64,000 nucleotides of DNA from Saccharothrix sp. HUAS TT1. GTDB taxonomy: Bacteria; Actinomycetota; Actinomycetes; Mycobacteriales; Pseudonocardiaceae. Made by a program: the position numbers and the translations under genes. Within the stretch, counting starts at the first letter, position 1, and each line of letters begins with the position of its first letter. The notes under the pieces were generated by a model. That model saw only the letters and a program-made list of their open reading frames with translations. It was not told the DNA's origin and did no database searches. This document shows, piece after piece, positions 8,296 to 16,538 of the stretch. Where the stretch lies: positions 186,001 through 250,000 of the forward strand of contig NZ_CP160453.1 in the NCBI RefSeq assembly GCF_040744945.1, written 5' to 3'.

Positions 8296-9114
8296 GTGCT
8301 GCGCACCAGGGTGGCGGTCCCGGCCGTCGCGCTCTACAACGCCTGGCAGGCCGAGGGTCTGCCGGCGCTGCACAACGCGCTGCTGACCCAGGTCGACTTC
8401 GACGAGGACCGGCTGGCCGAGGGCGACCTCACGGGGCTGGCCGACCTGGCCCGCCGCGGGTGGGCCGAGCTGGAACGGCTCGGCCTGGCCCGCGGCAGGC
8501 AGGTGCACGCCGACCTGAGCCGGTCGTTGCGCCTGATCGCCGAGGCGGGCGCCGAGTACTACGCGTTCTTCAACGAGGGCGACGGCGGCACGCGCACCGC
8601 CCTGGTGGCGCGGTCCGGTGACGACGCGCTGCGCGTCGTGCTGCGGGGTGACGGGCACTTCGTGCTGGAGCCGGTCCGGGCCGAGGACGCGGTGCAGTCG
8701 CTGGTGTCGGCGCTGCCGGAGGCGAGGCCGGGGCGCGGCGGCGTGATCTCGCTGCCCGCGGACGCGGTGCACGACAAGCCGCGGCAGCCCCGGCCGGACC
8801 AGGAAGGCGGGTCGTTCCTGCAGGCCAGCAGGCCGACCGGGGCGCACTCGGCCGAGGTTCAGCAACTGCGCAAGCTGCTGGCCGAGCCGCGCACCGGCGG
8901 CGGCCAGGTGTACGCCGCGCGGCGTGACCGGTACGGGCGCAAGCAGCGGTGCGCCGCGCCGTTGACGTACTTCGACACGGCCACCGGGCGCTACCTGTCG
9001 GCGAAGACGACCGGCGGCGACGGCACGCCGTGGATCACCGTGCAGCCGGCCGACTTCGCCGCGGTGCAGAACAGGGTGCGGCAGCTCAGCGCCGACGCAG
9101 CGCCTCGCGGTTGA
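8296..9114 (+). CDS. ESX secretion-associated protein EspG family
   Basis: 272 residues. The order and style of the chain match EspG chaperones: an N-terminal VALYNAWQAEGLPAL segment, a central GLADLARRGWAELERLGLA, then alternating beta strands around HADLSRSLRLIAEAGAEYYAFF, and a C-terminal GRYLSAKTTGGDGTPWITVQPAD. EspG binds the PE-PPE tip in the cytoplasm and keeps substrates competent for the ESX machine. The GTG start has GGGGG eight bases upstream and sits 27 bases after the PPE-like gene, so they are probably one operon. The last 29 bases overlap the convergent oxidase gene. Confidence 0.82.
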   Translation: MLRTRVAVPAVALYNAWQAEGLPALHNALLTQVDFDEDRLAEGDLTGLADLARRGWAELERLGLARGRQVHADLSRSLRLIAEAGAEYYAFFNEGDGGTRTALVARSGDDALRVVLRGDGHFVLEPVRAEDAVQSLVSALPEARPGRGGVISLPADAVHDKPRQPRPDQEGGSFLQASRPTGAHSAEVQQLRKLLAEPRTGGGQVYAARRDRYGRKQRCAAPLTYFDTATGRYLSAKTTGGDGTPWITVQPADFAAVQNRVRQLSADAAPRG

Positions 9115-10261
9115 GCTCGGCCGGGCTGCGGTGCCCGGACAGGCCGAGGGTGAGGTCGAAGTCGGCGAGCAGGCCGCGCAGCACGTGCCGGACGCCGACC
9201 TGCCCGCCGTGCGCCAGGCCGTAGGCGAACGGGCGGCCGACGAGCACGGCCTTCGCACCGAGCGCGAGGGCCTTGACGACGTCCGCACCGCTGCGGATGC
9301 CGGAGTCGAACAGCACCTCGACCTGCTCGCCGACCGCGTCGGCGATCTCCGGCAGCACCTCCAGCGACCCGACCGCGCCGTCCACCTGCCGCCCGCCGTG
9401 GTTGGACACGACGATGCCCTGCACACCGGCGTCGACGGCCTTGCGCGCGTCGTCCACGTGCTGGATGCCCTTGAGCACGATCGGGCCGTCCCAGTGCTCG
9501 CGCAGGAACGACAGCTGGTCCCACGACTTGTCGGTGCCGGTGAACAGCTGCACCCAGCGCAGGATCGCCATCGGCAGGTCGTCCTCGGGCGACGCGGCGA
9601 GCCCGGCCCGGAACGCCGGGTCGGAGAACGGGATCGCCGTCCCGACGCCGCGCAGGAACGGCAGGTAGGACTGGTCCAGGTCGTGCGGTCGCCAGGCCAG
9701 GGTCCAGGTGTCGAGGGTGACGACGAGGACGCGGTAACCGGCCCGGCGGGCGCGGTCGAGGATGCTGGCGGCCACGTCCGGGTCGTTCGGCCAGTAGAGC
9801 TGGAACCAGCGGGCGGCGTCGCCGGCGGCCTCGGCGACCTCCTCGATCGTGTGCGAGGAGGCGGTGGACAGCACGAACGGCACGCCGAGCTCGGCGGCGG
9901 CGCGGGCGGTCGCCAGCTCGCCGTCGGGGTGCAGGATCGACTGGACGCCGACCGGCGCGAGCAGCACCGGCGCGGGCAGGTCGGTGCCGAGCAACGACGT
10001 CCCGAGGTGCCGCCGGGTGGCGTCGGTGAGCATCCGCGGCACGATCCGCCAGTCGTCGAACGCCTGCCGGTTGGCCCGGGCCGTCGCCCCACCACCGGCC
10101 GCACCCGCCACGTACCAGAACGGCCCGGGCCCGAGCCGTTCGCGGGCGGACGCCTCCAGCGCTTCGGGGTCCGTGGTGAACGGCGGCACGGTGCCCGCCA
10201 GGCCCTGGAGGTAGATCTCGTTCTGGTAGGCAGCGAACTGACCAGCCACTTTGCACCCCAT
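9086..10261 (-). CDS. FMN-dependent alpha-hydroxy-acid oxidase, lactate 2-monooxygenase-like, with element-supplied N-terminus
   Basis: 391 residues of the FMN-dependent hydroxy-acid oxidase barrel. Visible features are WYVAGAAGGG, LSTASSHTIEEV, FQLYWPNDPD, LVVTLDTWTLAWRP, LKGIQH (active-site Lys region), IVVSNHGGRQVDG (catalytic His and Arg) and LFDSGIRSGADVVKAL (flavin phosphate site). The long insert after TLDTW and the NEIYLQGL start resemble lactate 2-monooxygenase (L-lactate plus oxygen to acetate and carbon dioxide). The extreme 5' end was replaced by the integrated element: it now begins MGCK at 10261, or VAGQF from GTG at 10249, which has a GGGG six bases before it. The original MTGFAAYQ end lies at 20437-20475. 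The integrase stops 16 bases upstream, so the two genes may be co-transcribed. Confidence 0.87.
   Translation of the reverse strand: MGCKVAGQFAAYQNEIYLQGLAGTVPPFTTDPEALEASARERLGPGPFWYVAGAAGGGATARANRQAFDDWRIVPRMLTDATRRHLGTSLLGTDLPAPVLLAPVGVQSILHPDGELATARAAAELGVPFVLSTASSHTIEEVAEAAGDAARWFQLYWPNDPDVAASILDRARRAGYRVLVVTLDTWTLAWRPHDLDQSYLPFLRGVGTAIPFSDPAFRAGLAASPEDDLPMAILRWVQLFTGTDKSWDQLSFLREHWDGPIVLKGIQHVDDARKAVDAGVQGIVVSNHGGRQVDGAVGSLEVLPEIADAVGEQVEVLFDSGIRSGADVVKALALGAKAVLVGRPFAYGLAHGGQVGVRHVLRGLLADFDLTLGLSGHRSPAELNREALRRR
10213..10228 (-). repeat. attL core, 16-bp direct repeat
   Basis: AGATCTCGTTCTGGTA on the plus strand is repeated exactly at 20442-20457. It lies inside the oxidase gene (codons for YQNEI). 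On the minus strand, similarity extends a further 9 bases upstream with only two differences, both at synonymous third positions. Confidence 0.9.
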
Positions 10262-10270
10262 CCCCCGCTC

Positions 10271-10292
10271 AGGCCGTCTACAGGCCGTCTGC
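10271..10292. repeat. tandem 11-bp direct repeats near attL, possible integrase arm sites
   Basis: AGGCCGTCTAC is followed immediately by AGGCCGTCTGC, in the last codons of the integrase and the gap after it. The same motif is doubled with the same 11-bp period near the other end (20317-20338). Confidence 0.55.
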
Positions 10293-11558
10293 GGAACCGT
10301 CCGCGTCGTCGGTCTGCCGATCATGCTCTGCCTCGTCCGCGCCGCCCGCAAGCACACGATCGACCGCCTTTCGGGTGCGATCACTGCTGGACGGCAGCAG
10401 GTGCGTGTAGACGCGCATCGTGAAGGCCGGGTCGGAGTGGCCCAACCACTCTGCGAGCGCCCTGATCGACTCCCCCGCGTCCAGGAGCACCGAGGCGTAG
10501 AAGTGCCGCAGCGCGTGCATCCCGTCCTGTTGCGGCACCCGCGTGACCTTCGCCCGTTCGAGCGCAGGCGTCCACACGTACTGGTTGAACCCATCCCGCC
10601 GGATCGGGTTGCCGTCCTTGTTGACCAAGATCAGCGAGACCGTCTCCGGCTCCCCGTCCGGTTCCTTCCACGGCAAGGTGACGTCGACCGGCGGGAACTC
10701 CTCCACGTAGGCGTCAAGGTCCCGCAGGACGCTGTCCGGCAGCGGCACGTCCCGCTCCTTGCCACCCTTCGGAGGCGCGAACACCTGCACGTTGTCCACG
10801 ACGCGCACTTGCCGAACAACGTGCAACACCTTCTCGTCACGGTCGACGTCGTCCATCGAGAGCCCGAAGACTTCGCCCTGACGCAGCCCGCAACCGGCCG
10901 CCAGCGGAACGATGATCTTGTACTTGGCTGTCAACGCGAGCCGGACGGCCGCCAGCTTGCCCGCCGACCACGGGACGATCTTCCGCTTGTCCGGCTGTGG
11001 TCGGGTGACGCTCTTGGCCTTGCACGGGTTCTCGGCGATCATCTTGTCGTCAATAGCGGCGTTGAAGATTGCCGAGACATGCACGAACACGACAGCCCGC
11101 GTTCCACCGGCCAACTTCTTCTGCTGCAACGCACGCAGCCAACTACGGATGTGAGTCGGCAAAATCGAGCCGATCTCCTTGCCGCCCAGATACGGATAGA
11201 CCAACTTCTTCAACCGCCGCTCGACCGCGTTGCGCGTACTGCCGTCGAAAGCTTGATCTTTCAGCCACGAATCCGCGTACACCTGAAACGACACCTTGCC
11301 CGCTTCCGGGTCGAGGTACGTACCGGTGCGCTTCTGGTTCTCGACTTCGAGCAGGAAAGCATCAGCAGCACTCCGCTGCCTGTCCGGGAAGCTCTTGCTG
11401 CGTTCCTGCCCGGACGGGTCGATGTAGCGGACCTTGTACCGCATCCCGACACCGTGGAGTTCCGTCTTCTCCCGTACCGGCTTACCCTTGCCGTCGAGTA
11501 CAGGCTTGCCGGACTCGTCCGACTTCGGCCGCCACCAGCGGTCTTGGATGTGCCCCAT
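10278..11558 (-). CDS. int: AICE tyrosine integrase
   Basis: 426 residues. The catalytic set is complete: Arg226 in CGLRQGEV, H348-x-x-R351 in HALRHFYA, His374 in LGHSDPAF and Tyr384 in MRVYTHLL. An N-terminal arm-binding region (YKVRYIDPSGQERSKSFPD) and a central SAM-like core-binding domain (about 88-178) precede the catalytic domain, as in phage and AICE integrases. AGGAG lies nine bases before the ATG. The gene ends 50 bases from the attL core, the normal int-attP arrangement, and in the integrated state points straight into the oxidase gene. It should catalyse site-specific insertion into that gene and, with the excisionase, excision. The C-terminal tail after Tyr384 is acidic and unusually long. 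Confidence 0.95.
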   Translation of the reverse strand: MGHIQDRWWRPKSDESGKPVLDGKGKPVREKTELHGVGMRYKVRYIDPSGQERSKSFPDRQRSAADAFLLEVENQKRTGTYLDPEAGKVSFQVYADSWLKDQAFDGSTRNAVERRLKKLVYPYLGGKEIGSILPTHIRSWLRALQQKKLAGGTRAVVFVHVSAIFNAAIDDKMIAENPCKAKSVTRPQPDKRKIVPWSAGKLAAVRLALTAKYKIIVPLAAGCGLRQGEVFGLSMDDVDRDEKVLHVVRQVRVVDNVQVFAPPKGGKERDVPLPDSVLRDLDAYVEEFPPVDVTLPWKEPDGEPETVSLILVNKDGNPIRRDGFNQYVWTPALERAKVTRVPQQDGMHALRHFYASVLLDAGESIRALAEWLGHSDPAFTMRVYTHLLPSSSDRTRKAVDRVLAGGADEAEHDRQTDDADGSADGL

Positions 11559-11593
11559 GACAGTCTTCTCCTGTCGATCGAATTGCCGAAAGA

Positions 11594-11782
11594 TCAGGCG
11601 GCGTTCTCGTCCGCTTGGTCAGCCCACGCCCGAACCTTGGCCGGGACGTACCGGAGGTACTTCCCCACCTTCTTCACGGGCGGCCCGATGCGCTGCCACT
11701 TCCACTGGTAAAGGGTTTTGACCGGAACGCCGAGGAATGCCGATACTTCGTCCACACCCCAGAGCGGTTCGATTTCAGTCAT
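11594..11782 (-). CDS. xis: excisionase, small MerR-like helix-turn-helix protein
   Basis: 62 residues in which nearly the whole chain is one winged helix-turn-helix: LWGVDEVSAFLGVPVKTLYQWKW, then GPPVKKVGKYLRYVPAKVRAW. This is the standard excisionase-family unit that sits between RepSA and Int in pSAM2-like elements and directs integrase to excision. The ATG follows GGGGGGAAGTC. It starts 18 bases after the repSA stop and ends 35 bases before int, consistent with one rep-xis-int transcript. Confidence 0.9.
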   Translation of the reverse strand: MTEIEPLWGVDEVSAFLGVPVKTLYQWKWQRIGPPVKKVGKYLRYVPAKVRAWADQADENAA

Positions 11783-11800
11783 GACTTCCCCCCACGGTTG

Positions 11801-13405
11801 TCAAGCTGCTAGCGAAGTTGCCGAAAGATCCGGAGGTTCACCGGCCGCGAGCATTGCTCGGTCGTACTCCGCCTTCCACCGCGTCCGTTCTGCGATGGCG
11901 TGCATGAGTTGGTGCGCCCGTGGTGGCACGTTGGGGTCGCCGGGCCGGACCTTGTGCCAGACGAGCTGTGACATGTCGGGTTCCGGCTTCTCGATCCCGA
12001 CCGCCTTCAGGGCCTCGATGACGAACCGCTTCCGGTCCGCCCGGTGGTCGGCGAGCGTCTTGCCGGACCATTTGCGCGAGACGAGCACGCGTCGACCGGG
12101 CAGGCCGAGGGTGGTTCGGCGGTGCGCCCGTCCCTTGCAGTGCCCCGGTGTCGTGCGCGAACCGGCCCCGCGTGGCTGAACGCCGTAGAGCAACCAGACC
12201 GGGCAGCGGTCGGAGCAGGGCGTCACGGCCAGCTCGTCCGCCAGTCGGTCGGCGTGCCTGCGCTGCCGGTCGGTGGTCTGCTCGACCACTTCACCGATGG
12301 ACTTGGTGAGGTACTTGGTCAGGTAGCCGATGTGTCGTCCGGCCTCTTCCGAGCCGCCGAGGATGCCCTTGGAGTGCACCTGACGCCCGAAGGTCACCAC
12401 GTGCGCCGGTTCGTCAATGGCCTCGACCGCATCCGCCCAGGCCGTCAGCGGCTCACGCGTGTCGGGGTCAACGAACGCTTCGGCCCGTGCGTCCCAGACC
12501 GGCAGGTGGTCACCGCTGTAGACCCGTTCGTCGTGGTTGGGCCACCACACCTGGTGATACGTGGCCGCCGTGACGAGCCGGATGGTCCCGTGCGGGATCG
12601 AACCGCGGATTGCCGCGTGCAGGTGTGGCGCCGCTCGCTTCTGTGGCTCGACCGTGGCGAAGTACTGCACGTCCCAGCCGACGACCCGCCGCAGGTTCTG
12701 CCACCACCGGTCGACCAGGGAGGCAAAGTGCACCGCGTCCCGAGCCGCCCGCCGGTAGTCGTAGGTGTCCGGATCGACCGGAGTCCCGTCGTCCCACACC
12801 CGCCCGTAGGTGTCGAGGGTGAGCGTGACGAACATCGAGGGCCGGAATCCTCCCGCGTACTCCCGGCCCACCGTGCGCTTCTCCACGCGCCGCCGAGGCA
12901 GGTTCGGCGCGTCCTGCCGACGCTTGGTCGACCGCTTCACCGGCCGCTTGCCAGGTGCGTCGGGCGAGGGAAAGCGGCCCCGGACACCGAGTTGCCGAAG
13001 TTCGGCGTCGACGCTGTGGATCTCCTCCCGCAGCTCGTCAGCGTCGCCCGCCTCACCGGTCTCGACCGCTTCCCGGTATGCCTTGACCAGGTCCGCCCGG
13101 AACGTCAGGAGCTCCTTCTGGTCTTCAGTCGGCGCGGTCGGGGTGAAGTCGGGTTCCTCGGCCATGTGCCAGCCCTCACGGCACTGGACCATCCGCAACG
13201 CCTTGGCCTTCTTGGCGCACGGCACACAGACGCTTTCGGCCGTCGACCCGCAGGGCACTGCCACGTAGCGGACTTCGAAGGTGGCCCGGTCCTCCACTTC
13301 CATCGTGAAGGGCCGGACGCAGACGCCGTACTTCTCGGCGGCAGCCTTGGCCACGTCCAGGGCGATGGGCTGACGCATTCGCTCCGCGCGAGTCTCGCCG
13401 CTCAT
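11801..13405 (-). CDS. repSA: RepSA-type rolling-circle replication initiator
   Basis: 534 residues, basic, with the order of rolling-circle initiator motifs: FVTLTLDTYG near 192-201 (motif 1), PHLHAAIRG near 260-268 with the metal-binding HxH (motif 2), and YLTKYLTK at 361-368 with the candidate nicking tyrosines (motif 3). An N-terminal CVPC pair near 60-63 and further cysteines near HMAEE and TPCSDRC may bind zinc. It would nick the element's double-strand origin after excision. The ATG overlaps the stop of the upstream FtsK-like gene (ATGA), so the two are translationally coupled, as in pSAM2 relatives. Confidence 0.93.
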   Translation of the reverse strand: MSGETRAERMRQPIALDVAKAAAEKYGVCVRPFTMEVEDRATFEVRYVAVPCGSTAESVCVPCAKKAKALRMVQCREGWHMAEEPDFTPTAPTEDQKELLTFRADLVKAYREAVETGEAGDADELREEIHSVDAELRQLGVRGRFPSPDAPGKRPVKRSTKRRQDAPNLPRRRVEKRTVGREYAGGFRPSMFVTLTLDTYGRVWDDGTPVDPDTYDYRRAARDAVHFASLVDRWWQNLRRVVGWDVQYFATVEPQKRAAPHLHAAIRGSIPHGTIRLVTAATYHQVWWPNHDERVYSGDHLPVWDARAEAFVDPDTREPLTAWADAVEAIDEPAHVVTFGRQVHSKGILGGSEEAGRHIGYLTKYLTKSIGEVVEQTTDRQRRHADRLADELAVTPCSDRCPVWLLYGVQPRGAGSRTTPGHCKGRAHRRTTLGLPGRRVLVSRKWSGKTLADHRADRKRFVIEALKAVGIEKPEPDMSQLVWHKVRPGDPNVPPRAHQLMHAIAERTRWKAEYDRAMLAAGEPPDLSATSLAA

Positions 13406-14868
13406 GCCGCCGTCCTCCCTTCGGTGCCGCCCGGTTGGTTGGGGAAGTCGTGCACAGTCGCGTTAGCCAGGTAGACGCCAAGCTCGACAAGATCGGCGTC
13501 GGTGATGTGGAAGGCCCGAACCCGTTCCGGTTCCCGCTGCCCGTCGTGCTTGACCCACGCGACGCCGGGCGTGTTCTCGCTGATCTCATGGGCCGCCGCG
13601 CCGCGCTGCCGGACGCCATCACCGAGGACCATGTCCACTTGTTGCGGCTCATCCAGGCGCAGCGCCACGCGGGTGCTGAACAAGTGCCGGAACCCGACAA
13701 CCTCCTTACGCGGGTCCTGCACGAGGCCCACGACGGCGTAGCCGGGTGCGCGGCCCTGTGAGGTGATCGTCTGGATAGCCCGCACGGCTCGTTCGCGGAG
13801 CTGCTTGTCCGGCTGGTAGGCGATCAGGTCCGCCAGCTCGTCCACCACCAGGACCGTGAACGGCTCCCCCGTCGACCGCGCCCACAGCCGCCGGACACCC
13901 CGGTACCGCGTCGCCCGCTCCTTGACCTCTGCGGCGATTTCCTCAAGCAGCGCAACGGCTTCCGGTCCGTTGTCGTACACGACACGGTCGAAGGCGTCTG
14001 GACATTGACCGAGTTCCATCCCGCCCTTCGGGTCGATCCCCACGAGCCGCACCAACCCCGTCCGGATGGCCGGAGCGAGCTGCCAGACCAGCGACCAGAG
14101 CACCGAGCCCTTGCCCGCACCCGGCACGCCGACCACGAGCACCTGAGACCCGAGCAACCGCAGTCGCCACGGCTTGCCCGTCTCCGTCCTGCCCACCACC
14201 ACCCGCTTGAGATCCACCTCGGCATCCGTCAGCGCGGGCACGGTCAGGGGGCGCAGCAGCGGGTCACGGTGGACGAAGTCCAGCTCGATCACCCTCGGCC
14301 GCAGCACCCGGACCCGGCACGAGCGAGCGCCGAACGAGTGCGCCAGGCCGTCCCGCCGCAGCTCCCATGCCTCCGGCGACTGGGCAGGCACCATCCGCAC
14401 CCGGACCCGATCCCGCCAGCCGTCCGACCGGACCCGCCGCAGTTTCGGCCGGAACTCACGCCCCCGGTCCCGCTTGGCCAGGTCTGCAAGGCGCATCACC
14501 GACCGCCACCGGGGCACGTACACGGTGGCGCGTCGCCACTCCGTGACGAGCCGGTACCAGCCGTGCCTCAGGAACGACCCGCGATCCAATCCGGCCCAGA
14601 TGGTCAGGGCAGCGACCAGCGACAACAACGCCAGCACCAGCGGCGAGAGGCCGAACCGCCACCAGCACCAGGCCGCCGACAACGGCACCAACGTGACCAC
14701 TGGATACCGGACGACAACGAGCACCAGGCGCACGACGCCGACCAAGACCAGCCACACCGCGACCACCAGCAGGGCCAGCCACTTCGCCTTACCGGGCACC
14801 AGCGCCCACCACGGCACCCGAGGCCGCACACCCTCGAACGGAGCCGGGTCCACCCACTTGCCGCCCAT
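13402..14868 (-). CDS. traSA: FtsK/SpoIIIE-type conjugal transfer ATPase (TraB/TraSA-like)
   Basis: 488 residues. Two hydrophobic segments (about 30-53 and 60-94) anchor the N-terminus. The ATPase domain has Walker A GVPGAGKG at 247-254 and Walker B TVLVVDELADL near 338-348, followed by TITSQGRAPGYAVVG and FSTRVALRLDEPQQ, the FtsK/HerA style seen in AICE transfer proteins. Family members translocate double-stranded DNA between hyphae and are the only essential transfer gene in such elements. The ATG shares TGATG with the stop of the preceding small gene, and the stop overlaps repSA. A longer frame to 14997 overlaps that small gene and is not preferred. Confidence 0.93.
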   Translation of the reverse strand: MGGKWVDPAPFEGVRPRVPWWALVPGKAKWLALLVVAVWLVLVGVVRLVLVVVRYPVVTLVPLSAAWCWWRFGLSPLVLALLSLVAALTIWAGLDRGSFLRHGWYRLVTEWRRATVYVPRWRSVMRLADLAKRDRGREFRPKLRRVRSDGWRDRVRVRMVPAQSPEAWELRRDGLAHSFGARSCRVRVLRPRVIELDFVHRDPLLRPLTVPALTDAEVDLKRVVVGRTETGKPWRLRLLGSQVLVVGVPGAGKGSVLWSLVWQLAPAIRTGLVRLVGIDPKGGMELGQCPDAFDRVVYDNGPEAVALLEEIAAEVKERATRYRGVRRLWARSTGEPFTVLVVDELADLIAYQPDKQLRERAVRAIQTITSQGRAPGYAVVGLVQDPRKEVVGFRHLFSTRVALRLDEPQQVDMVLGDGVRQRGAAAHEISENTPGVAWVKHDGQREPERVRAFHITDADLVELGVYLANATVHDFPNQPGGTEGRTAA

Positions 14869-15056
14869 CACGCACGCCCCGCCGGGGCGAAGATCAGCGG
14901 CAGCCACCCCAGACACGAGCAGCAGACGAGCTGGTTGGGCGCGTAGACGCCGAACCGCTTGCACGCCCCGCAGGGGCGACCGTTGGACAGCTTCCACACA
15001 GACGGGGCACCGCGCCGACTTGACGCGTGACCCCCACGTACCGATAGCCTTGTCAT
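14868..15056 (-). CDS. small Cys-rich (zinc-ribbon-like) AICE protein
   Basis: 62 residues, very basic at the start, with CGAC and CCSC pairs separated by 13 residues (CGACKRFGVYAPNQLVCCSC), which looks like a zinc ribbon. The stop is fused to the start of the transfer ATPase gene (TGATG), so it is probably translated with it. Short proteins of this kind sit upstream of the FtsK-like gene in many AICEs; their role is not established. The ATG has no strong ribosome site. Confidence 0.65.
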   Translation of the reverse strand: MTRLSVRGGHASSRRGAPSVWKLSNGRPCGACKRFGVYAPNQLVCCSCLGWLPLIFAPAGRA

Positions 15057-15108
15057 GACCGGAACCCCTTGTGTGTCAACAAAAGCGCGCGAGAAGACCG
15101 GTCGATGC

Positions 15109-15163
15109 GTCGTCGGTGAACTGCTCCAGGCCCGCCAAGACTTGAGGTCCGTTCACCGACGAC
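15109..15163. promoter_or_regulatory. 13-bp perfect inverted repeat in element control region
   Basis: GTCGTCGGTGAAC (15109-15121) pairs exactly with 15151-15163 across a 29-base spacer, in the 199-base gap upstream of the transfer operon. It could be an operator, a terminator-like structure or part of an origin; the sequence does not decide. Confidence 0.5.
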
Positions 15164-15255
15164 CACGACCGACAGGTCAGTGATCGTCTTCAGTTGTCAC
15201 CCGACAGTGCGGGCGGACACCGCCGCATCCGATGCCCGCCCGCATCACCGGCTAG

Positions 15256-15978
15256 CTAGTAGTCCAACGGGTCGGGCATCCAGCGCAACCAGGCCGCGAG
15301 ACCGCCGAGGGTGATCTTGAACCGCGTCTCCTCGCGCTCCTCCCCGCCGTCCTCCCGCCACTCGTGCGCCGTGACATGACCGGCCGCGACCAAGTCCAGA
15401 CAGGCCAGCCGCACCATCTCCTCAGCCGCGCCCGCCGCCGTCACCAAGTCCTCGATCGCCCACGCCCGTGACGGCACCAACACCAGCGCATCCGCCACCC
15501 GGTACAGCACCGGGAACGAGTAGCCCACCAACTCGCCACGCGCCCGGTCCTCGTCCGACAGACGCGACCCCATCACCGGCATCAACCGTGGATCACGCCA
15601 CATATCCGCATCTCGCAACCAGTCGTGCGCCACGACCGGCCCACCCCAGTAGGCGAGCCCCTCGGGCGACAGACGATGCCGCTGCACGGACACCGCACTC
15701 CGCGAAGGTCCCTTATCGACCGTCAGGTGCCCCAGCTCGACCAGGTCACGACAGATGTCACGCACTGGGGAGTACGGCACCTTCGCCGCCTTCTCCAACG
15801 CCCGCACCGACCATTCCTCGTGCGGGTAGCCGACGATGTGCTGCATCACCGCCTCGAACATGAACGGCGCGTACCCGGCATCGGACAACTCCGCCAGCGG
15901 CAACCCCTCCCCGACGACACGAGCCAACCCGCCACCGGCGTGGCCACGACTCCGCTGCACATCCCGATCAACGCTCAT
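15256..15978 (-). CDS. winged-helix-like AICE regulatory protein, function unknown
   Basis: 240 residues from the ATG at 15978; a longer frame to 16005 overlaps the upstream gene more. The region WSVRALEKAAKVPYSPVRDICRDLVELGHLTV looks like a winged helix, and a second similar unit (WAIEDLVTAAGAAEEMVRLACLDLVAAGHVTA) follows near residue 175, suggesting a duplicated DNA-binding fold. It occupies the position of the KorSA-type transfer repressor in pSAM2 but does not look like a classic GntR protein. The start overlaps the preceding small gene by 11 bases. Confidence 0.6.
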   Translation of the reverse strand: MSVDRDVQRSRGHAGGGLARVVGEGLPLAELSDAGYAPFMFEAVMQHIVGYPHEEWSVRALEKAAKVPYSPVRDICRDLVELGHLTVDKGPSRSAVSVQRHRLSPEGLAYWGGPVVAHDWLRDADMWRDPRLMPVMGSRLSDEDRARGELVGYSFPVLYRVADALVLVPSRAWAIEDLVTAAGAAEEMVRLACLDLVAAGHVTAHEWREDGGEEREETRFKITLGGLAAWLRWMPDPLDY

Positions 15979-16219
15979 CCGTCTCGATCCCCTCCGCCTT
16001 GGCACGCTCGCGCTTGGCCCAATACAGCGCCTCGTGGTGATGACCCCGATCGACTTCCGCGACCCGCGCGTACACCTCGGCCGATCGCGTGTAGAACTCC
16101 CGCCACACGTCAGGTGGTGCGTCGGGACCGGGCATGAGATGCGTCAACGCCTCGTGGGCGTCCTTGAGCGACGTCACCGCGTACGCCGCTGCCCACCGGT
16201 CAGGCTTGGTCTTCGCCAC
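15968..16219 (-). CDS. small AICE protein, function unknown
   Basis: 83 residues, GTG start, mostly helical and charged: DRWAAAYAVTSLKDAHEALTHL, then EVYARVAEVDRGHHHEALYWAKRERAKAEG. The style matches short helical proteins found at the same place in Amycolatopsis-type elements (AMED_5909-like, from memory). No catalytic or membrane motif is visible. It overlaps its neighbours at both ends, indicating a tight operon with the upstream 111-residue protein. Confidence 0.6.
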   Translation of the reverse strand: MAKTKPDRWAAAYAVTSLKDAHEALTHLMPGPDAPPDVWREFYTRSAEVYARVAEVDRGHHHEALYWAKRERAKAEGIETDER

Positions 16220-16535
16220 GACCGCTCACCCCCTCGACCGGAGCGTGCACGCGATGCCCACCGGCCTGCCGATCACCACCGGCAACGCGCTCGTTGACGT
16301 CGGCCTGGTGGTCGAACGTCTCAGCCGCGTGCAGCGCCGCCGCCTTGGCCCACCACGGCGTGCTCTCCAACGCCGCGAGCTGCCGCCACAACCACGCCAC
16401 CCGCCGATAGGTCGGCGCGATCCGAGCCGCAGCCGCCGGATCATCGGCCGCGACGTACCGGTTCGCCTCATGCGCCTCCGTGTAGGTCCGGTACGCCGCC
16501 TGCCACTGCACGGTCAGTTGCTGAAGATCCGACAC
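16200..16535 (-). CDS. small AICE protein, function unknown
   Basis: 111 residues with GTG start. Residues 1-80 are helical with regularly spaced Trp (VQWQAAY, VAWLWRQLAALESTPWWAKAAAL), resembling the next small protein in length and helix spacing, so the two may be distant paralogues. The last ~30 residues (GGDRQAGGHRVHAPVEG) look disordered. It starts three bases after the pra-like stop and overlaps the following gene by 20 bases. Confidence 0.55.
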   Translation of the reverse strand: MSDLQQLTVQWQAAYRTYTEAHEANRYVAADDPAAAARIAPTYRRVAWLWRQLAALESTPWWAKAAALHAAETFDHQADVNERVAGGDRQAGGHRVHAPVEGVSGRGEDQA

Positions 16536-16538
16536 GGC

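Noticed and set aside
9086..10261. Mycofactocin gene MftD as identity of the oxidase
   Set aside because: The long insert after TLDTW and the NEIYLQGL start fit lactate 2-monooxygenase better, and no MftA, MftB or MftC gene is present.
13402..14997. Longer transfer ATPase start at 14997
   Set aside because: It would run across the small Cys-rich gene, which is stop-start coupled to the ATG at 14868.
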